Assembly (NCBI GenBank): GCA_020057015.1 | Contig: JAGVGS010000074.1 | Span: 1 to 7,932 of the forward strand | DNA: 7,932 bases | Direction of reading: 5' to 3' | Source: Candidatus Omnitrophota bacterium | Lineage (GTDB): Bacteria; Omnitrophota; Gorgyraeia; Aquiviventales; Aquiviventaceae | Shown here: positions 5,389 to 7,932 of the stretch, piece by piece | How positions within the stretch are numbered: the first letter of the stretch is position 1 | How the letters are laid out: the number at the start of each line of letters is the position of its first letter | Position numbers and translations under genes: made by a program | The notes under the pieces: generated by a model | Databases searched by the model: none | What the model was told of the DNA's origin: nothing | What the model saw: only the letters and a program-made list of their open reading frames with translations

Positions 5389-5404
5389 TGTTCCACGTGG
5401 AACA
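5389..5404. promoter_or_regulatory. parS: parS site 3 overlapping the parA ribosome-binding region
   Basis: Third perfect copy of TGTTCCACGTGGAACA, ending three bases before the parA ATG at 5408. No separate Shine-Dalgarno is present: the only purine-rich element is GTGGAA (5398-5402 region), which is part of the parS itself. The site thus probably serves both ParB loading and parA initiation or repression. Confidence 0.93.
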
Positions 5405-5407
5405 TTT

Positions 5408-6199
5408 ATGGCCAAGATCATTGCGATTTGTAATCAAAAGGGCGGCGTAGGGAAGTCTACGACCGCGGTCAATGTCGGCGCCTACTTAGCCCTTTCTGGC
5501 AAGCGGGTTCTGTTGATCGATTTAGATGCGCAGGGCAATGCCACTACTGCCTGCGGGATTGATCGTAAGCAGTTGCACAAGGACATCTACGCAGTGATAA
5601 TCGGCGATCTTCTTCTGGCTGAGGCAGTTAGGAAGACTGGCATTGAGCGGCTTGATTTGGTTCCAGCAAGCCTCGATCTCGCTGGAGCTGAGCCGTATTT
5701 GATGAACTTGCCTGAGCGCGAAACAACGCTCAAGCGATTGCTCGAGCCGATACTCCTATCGTATGATGTGGTGCTCTTTGACTGCCCGCCGGCGTTAGGG
5801 ATGATCACGCTTAATGCCTTGGTGGCGGCGAACAGTACCATGATTCCGGTGCAATGCGAATACTTAGCGCTCGAGGGGTTGAACTCGTTGCTGCAGACGA
5901 TCAATCTCATCAAACAGAAATTGAATCCCTCGCTGCGCGTGGGAGGTATTGTGCTGACGATGACGGATTTTCGAGTGAATCTTGCGAAAGAAGTCGCCGA
6001 TGAAGTGAAACGCTACTTCAAAGACATGGTCTTTGACACCTCAATTCCTCGCAATGTCCGGCTGGCCGAGTCGCCGAGCTTTGGCAAACCGATTCATCTG
6101 TATGACCCGCATTCGACGGGAGCCATGGCGTATCAGCTTCTTACACAAGAGGTTATAACAAAAGAGTTCGAGGCGGCCAATGACCAGGCGCTTAGGTAG
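5408..6199 (+). CDS. parA: Chromosome partitioning ATPase ParA (Soj family)
   Basis: A 263-residue ParA/Soj ATPase that binds the nucleoid as an ATP dimer and is released by ParB, so moving the parS-bearing origin. Seen: deviant Walker A KGGVGKST (11-18) with the signature lysine K11, DLDAQGNATT (38-47), and Walker B VVLFDCPP (121-128). C-terminal TSIPRNVRLAESPSFGKPIHLYDP is typical of chromosomal Soj proteins. There is no N-terminal helix-turn-helix extension, so this is the short chromosomal type rather than the plasmid P1 or F type. The ATG at 5408 is the first in frame and starts MAKIIAICNQKGG directly. A parS overlaps its leader. It overlaps parB by 20 nt. G+C falls to about 47 percent over its last 60 bases before rising in parB. 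Confidence 0.97.
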   Translation: MAKIIAICNQKGGVGKSTTAVNVGAYLALSGKRVLLIDLDAQGNATTACGIDRKQLHKDIYAVIIGDLLLAEAVRKTGIERLDLVPASLDLAGAEPYLMNLPERETTLKRLLEPILLSYDVVLFDCPPALGMITLNALVAANSTMIPVQCEYLALEGLNSLLQTINLIKQKLNPSLRVGGIVLTMTDFRVNLAKEVADEVKRYFKDMVFDTSIPRNVRLAESPSFGKPIHLYDPHSTGAMAYQLLTQEVITKEFEAANDQALR

Positions 6200-7028
6200 A
6201 GGCCTTGCGGATATTATCGACGCAGGTGTCCCACCTGCGTCGGATGCGGTGAATTTCGTGATGCTCAAACCCGAGCAAATCCGGGCCAGTCGTTTTCAGC
6301 CGCGCGCGGATTTCAACGAAACAGCGCTGGAGGAATTGAAGGCGTCGATCAAGCGCAGCGGGGTGGTGGAGCCGGTGATCGTGCGGCCGCTGGGGGGCGG
6401 CGCGTATGAGCTCGTGGCTGGGGAGCGCCGCTGGCGCGCCACGCAAGCGCTGGGGTTAGGCGAGATTCCGGCGGTCATCAAGCAGCTGAGCGATCGCGAG
6501 GCGCTTGAGCTCTCGCTCGTGGAAAATGTGCAGCGCGAAAACTTGAACCCGCTGGAGGAAGCTAAGGGCTACGCGCGCCTGCTTGAGGAGTTTGGCTATA
6601 CGCAGGAAGAGATCGCCTCAGCGGTGGGCAAGGATCGCGCCACGATTTCGAATTTGCTACGGCTGTTGACGCTGCCCTCCGAGATACAGCAGGCCCTCGC
6701 GAAAGGGCAGCTAACGTTTGGCCACGCCAAAGCGCTGCTCAGCGTGGCGGTGCGTAGCGAGCAGGCCGCGCTGTTCAAGCGCGTCGTGGGCAGCGGCCTG
6801 TCGGTGCGCCAAACCGAAGCGCTGGCGCAAGGGGCATCGCCCGAGCACCGACGGCGCCGCCAGAAGCTGGCCCCGCAGGCGCAAGCGCTCGAGGATCAAT
6901 TGCGCGCGGCGCTGGGCACGAAAGTGCGCTTAGTGACGCGCCAATCCGGCGGGCGCATCGTGATCGATTTTTTCTCGGGGGAGGACCTGACGCGCCTGCT
7001 GAAAGTACTGGGCGTCACGGCGGCGTAA
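6180..7028 (+). CDS. parB: Chromosome partitioning CTPase/DNA-binding protein ParB (Spo0J)
   Basis: A 282-residue ParB, a CTP-dependent clamp that loads at parS and slides to neighbouring DNA. The N-terminal RRLGRGLADII (3-13) is the usual ParA-stimulating peptide. The CTP-binding domain holds GERRWRA (81-87) and ENVQRENLNPLEEA (115-128). The helix-turn-helix that recognises parS is TQEEIASAVGKDRATISNLLRLL (141-163). A charged linker (about 220-240) precedes the dimerisation domain (246-279, GTKVRLVTRQSGGRIVIDFFS). ATG 6180 has a GAGG Shine-Dalgarno (6170-6173) six bases upstream and overlaps parA by 20 nt; a start there retains the N-terminal motif. A hairpin-forming repeat encodes residues 13-21. 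Its targets are the four parS sites in this window. The stop overlaps the ndk start. Confidence 0.97.
   Translation: MTRRLGRGLADIIDAGVPPASDAVNFVMLKPEQIRASRFQPRADFNETALEELKASIKRSGVVEPVIVRPLGGGAYELVAGERRWRATQALGLGEIPAVIKQLSDREALELSLVENVQRENLNPLEEAKGYARLLEEFGYTQEEIASAVGKDRATISNLLRLLTLPSEIQQALAKGQLTFGHAKALLSVAVRSEQAALFKRVVGSGLSVRQTEALAQGASPEHRRRRQKLAPQAQALEDQLRAALGTKVRLVTRQSGGRIVIDFFSGEDLTRLLKVLGVTAA
6218..6242. repeat. Perfect inverted repeat (hairpin) within the 5' end of parB
   Basis: Arms CGACGCAGGTG (6218-6228) and CACCTGCGTCG (6232-6242) pair perfectly over 11 bp around a TCC loop. In mRNA this would be a very stable triloop hairpin 36 nt downstream of the parB start. It codes for IDAGVPPAS, in the linker between the ParA-contacting peptide and the CTP domain, a place that tolerates insertions. 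It could be a dispersed palindromic element that landed in frame, or a translation control element. It is not a terminator: no U-tract follows and it lies within a coding sequence. Confidence 0.75.
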
Positions 7029-7477
7029 TGGAGCAGACCACGCTGTTGATCGTGAAACCCGATGCGCTGCAAAAAGGCGTGATGGGTGCGGTGCTCAGCC
7101 GTGTCGAGCAGCTCAAGCTGCGCTTTGTGGCCGCCAAGGTCGTGCGCCCTACGCGCGAGCTGGTCGAGGAGCATTACCAGCACATCAAGGGCCGGCCGTT
7201 TTTTCAGGAAACCGTCGAGCACATGCTGGGCAAGCTGCACGGCGTGCCCTACGCGGTGGCGTTTATCCTGCGCGGGGAAGACGCCATTGCGCGGCTGCGG
7301 CAGATTGCCGGGGCGACGGATCCGGAGAAGGCCGACCCCCAATCGCTGCGAGGCCAGTTTGGGCGTACGCGCACCAGCGGCCTGATGGAAAACGTCCTCC
7401 ACGCCTCATCGGATCCCACCGAAGCGCAGCGCGAAATCGGGCTGTGGTTTGGCGCGCAGGACCTTGCGGGCGCATGA
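7028..7477 (+). CDS. ndk: Nucleoside diphosphate kinase
   Basis: A 149-residue NDK, which moves the gamma phosphate between nucleoside triphosphates and diphosphates through a phosphohistidine. Seen: LLIVKPDALQKG (6-17), HIKGRPFF (52-59), an AGATDPEKADPQSLRGQFGR stretch (94-113) and the active-site ENVLHASSDP (121-130) with catalytic H125. Length is slightly above the common 140. The segment MLGKLHGVPYAVAFILRGEDAI (66-87) replaces the common YMTSGPV-type sequence, and ASSDP replaces GSDS, so it is a divergent subtype with the catalytic histidine intact. It overlaps the parB stop by one base (TAATG) and the yicC start by four (ATGA), so it belongs to the parAB transcription unit. It would help supply dNTPs and CTP, the cofactor of ParB; any functional link is speculation. 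Confidence 0.94.
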   Translation: MEQTTLLIVKPDALQKGVMGAVLSRVEQLKLRFVAAKVVRPTRELVEEHYQHIKGRPFFQETVEHMLGKLHGVPYAVAFILRGEDAIARLRQIAGATDPEKADPQSLRGQFGRTRTSGLMENVLHASSDPTEAQREIGLWFGAQDLAGA

Positions 7478-7932
7478 GCCGGGTGCAGAGCATGACCGGT
7501 TACGGCCGGGCCGCGCGTGCCACACGCCTGGTGTCGATCACCGTCGAGCTGCGCAGCACGAACCACCGTTTTTTTGAGCTGGAGCCGCGGCTGCCCAGCG
7601 GACTCTCGGCGCACAGCGCGCGCGTCAGCGAGCTCGTGCGGGCCCACGTACAGCGCGGGCGCGTGGAGCTGACGGCCAGCATCCAGTTTCATGAAGCCGA
7701 TCGCCGCAAGGTCGTCGTGGATGAGGCGATGCTGCAGCGGTATCATGACACGCTGCAGGCGCTGCAGCGGCGCTTTCATCTGAAGGAGCCGATTACGCTG
7801 AGCCAGCTGCTGACGCTGCCGCAGGCGCTTACGGTGGTGGAGGAGCGCGTGCCGACGGACAAGTTGGCCGAGCCGCTGGCCCGCGCGGTGGAAGCCGGCG
7901 CGCGGGAGTTGGCGGCCTCCCGGCAGCGCGAG
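7474..7932 (+). CDS. yicC: YicC-family endoribonuclease, 5' part (gene continues past window)
   Basis: The first 153 codons of a YicC/YloC-family gene, open to the window edge without a stop; the full protein is normally about 290 residues. The N-terminal family motifs are plain: SMTGYGRA (6-13), ITVELRSTNHRFFELEPRLP (about 22-41) and VQRGRVELTASI (about 60-71). YicC proteins are endoribonucleases, and the E. coli one promotes decay of the small RNA RyhB. The ATG at 7474 overlaps the ndk stop (ATGA), indicating translational coupling; an internal ATG six codons on (MTGYGR) is a less likely start. G+C is high, like ndk and parB. Confidence 0.93.
   Translation, partial: MSRVQSMTGYGRAARATRLVSITVELRSTNHRFFELEPRLPSGLSAHSARVSELVRAHVQRGRVELTASIQFHEADRRKVVVDEAMLQRYHDTLQALQRRFHLKEPITLSQLLTLPQALTVVEERVPTDKLAEPLARAVEAGARELAASRQRE

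Noticed and set aside
5218..5421. Minus-strand frame with a repeated NVPRGT peptide
   Set aside because: The repeats are merely the translation of the parS palindromes and not a protein repeat.
1..7932. tRNA, rRNA, CRISPR array, insertion sequence, terminator
   Set aside because: No regularly spaced repeats, transposase-like frame, cloverleaf-type sequence or GC stem with a T-tract was recognised on either strand; almost all sequence is occupied by conserved coding genes.

Overview
This window is the chromosomal replication-origin neighbourhood of a bacterium. Everything left of about 2960 is encoded on the minus strand and everything right of 3085 on the plus strand, so transcription diverges from the dnaA/rpmH gap and every gene runs with the presumed replication fork. 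YidC with a large periplasmic domain indicates a diderm (two-membrane) cell, and helicase loading is by DciA rather than DnaC or DnaI. The phylum cannot be fixed by eye. The order rpmH-rnpA-yidD-yidC-parA-parB-ndk-yicC, with a tightly coupled ndk-yicC pair, recalls uncultured lineages such as Omnitrophota, but this is a low-confidence guess.

Minus-strand arm, in transcription order: dnaA (replication initiator), dnaN (sliding clamp), dciA (helicase-loading factor), then the first 22 codons of an unidentified membrane-anchored protein. recF is not found between dnaN and dciA. The origin appears bipartite, with dnaA as spacer. One DnaA-box cluster overlaps the dnaA start (2932-2980). A second lies between dnaA and dnaN (1513-1610) and is followed by a GC-rich spacer, DnaA-trio-like triplets and an AT-rich stretch, the layout of a basal unwinding system.

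Plus-strand arm: rpmH, rnpA, yidD and yidC (ribosomal protein L34, RNase P protein, insertion-efficiency factor and membrane insertase), packed with short gaps or overlaps. A 101-bp gap follows, holding three perfect copies of the ParB-binding site parS (TGTTCCACGTGGAACA). Then come parA, parB, ndk and the 5' part of yicC, all overlapping and probably one operon. A fourth perfect parS lies inside the yidC coding sequence. DnaA, the clamp and DciA would act in initiation and elongation, while ParA, ParB and parS would segregate the newly copied origin.

Most unusual points: the parS array built into the parAB promoter and leader, with a 40-bp perfect palindrome; the parS inside yidC, set in a 30-bp perfect palindrome; a threonine where YidC normally has its groove arginine; rnpA with no ATG, GTG or TTG at a sensible start; an apparently leaderless rpmH; and a strong hairpin within the 5' end of parB. 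No tRNA, rRNA, CRISPR array, insertion sequence or convincing terminator was seen. No gap between genes exceeds 150 bases. I found no wholly new system; the novelty lies in the arrangement of known origin and segregation elements.
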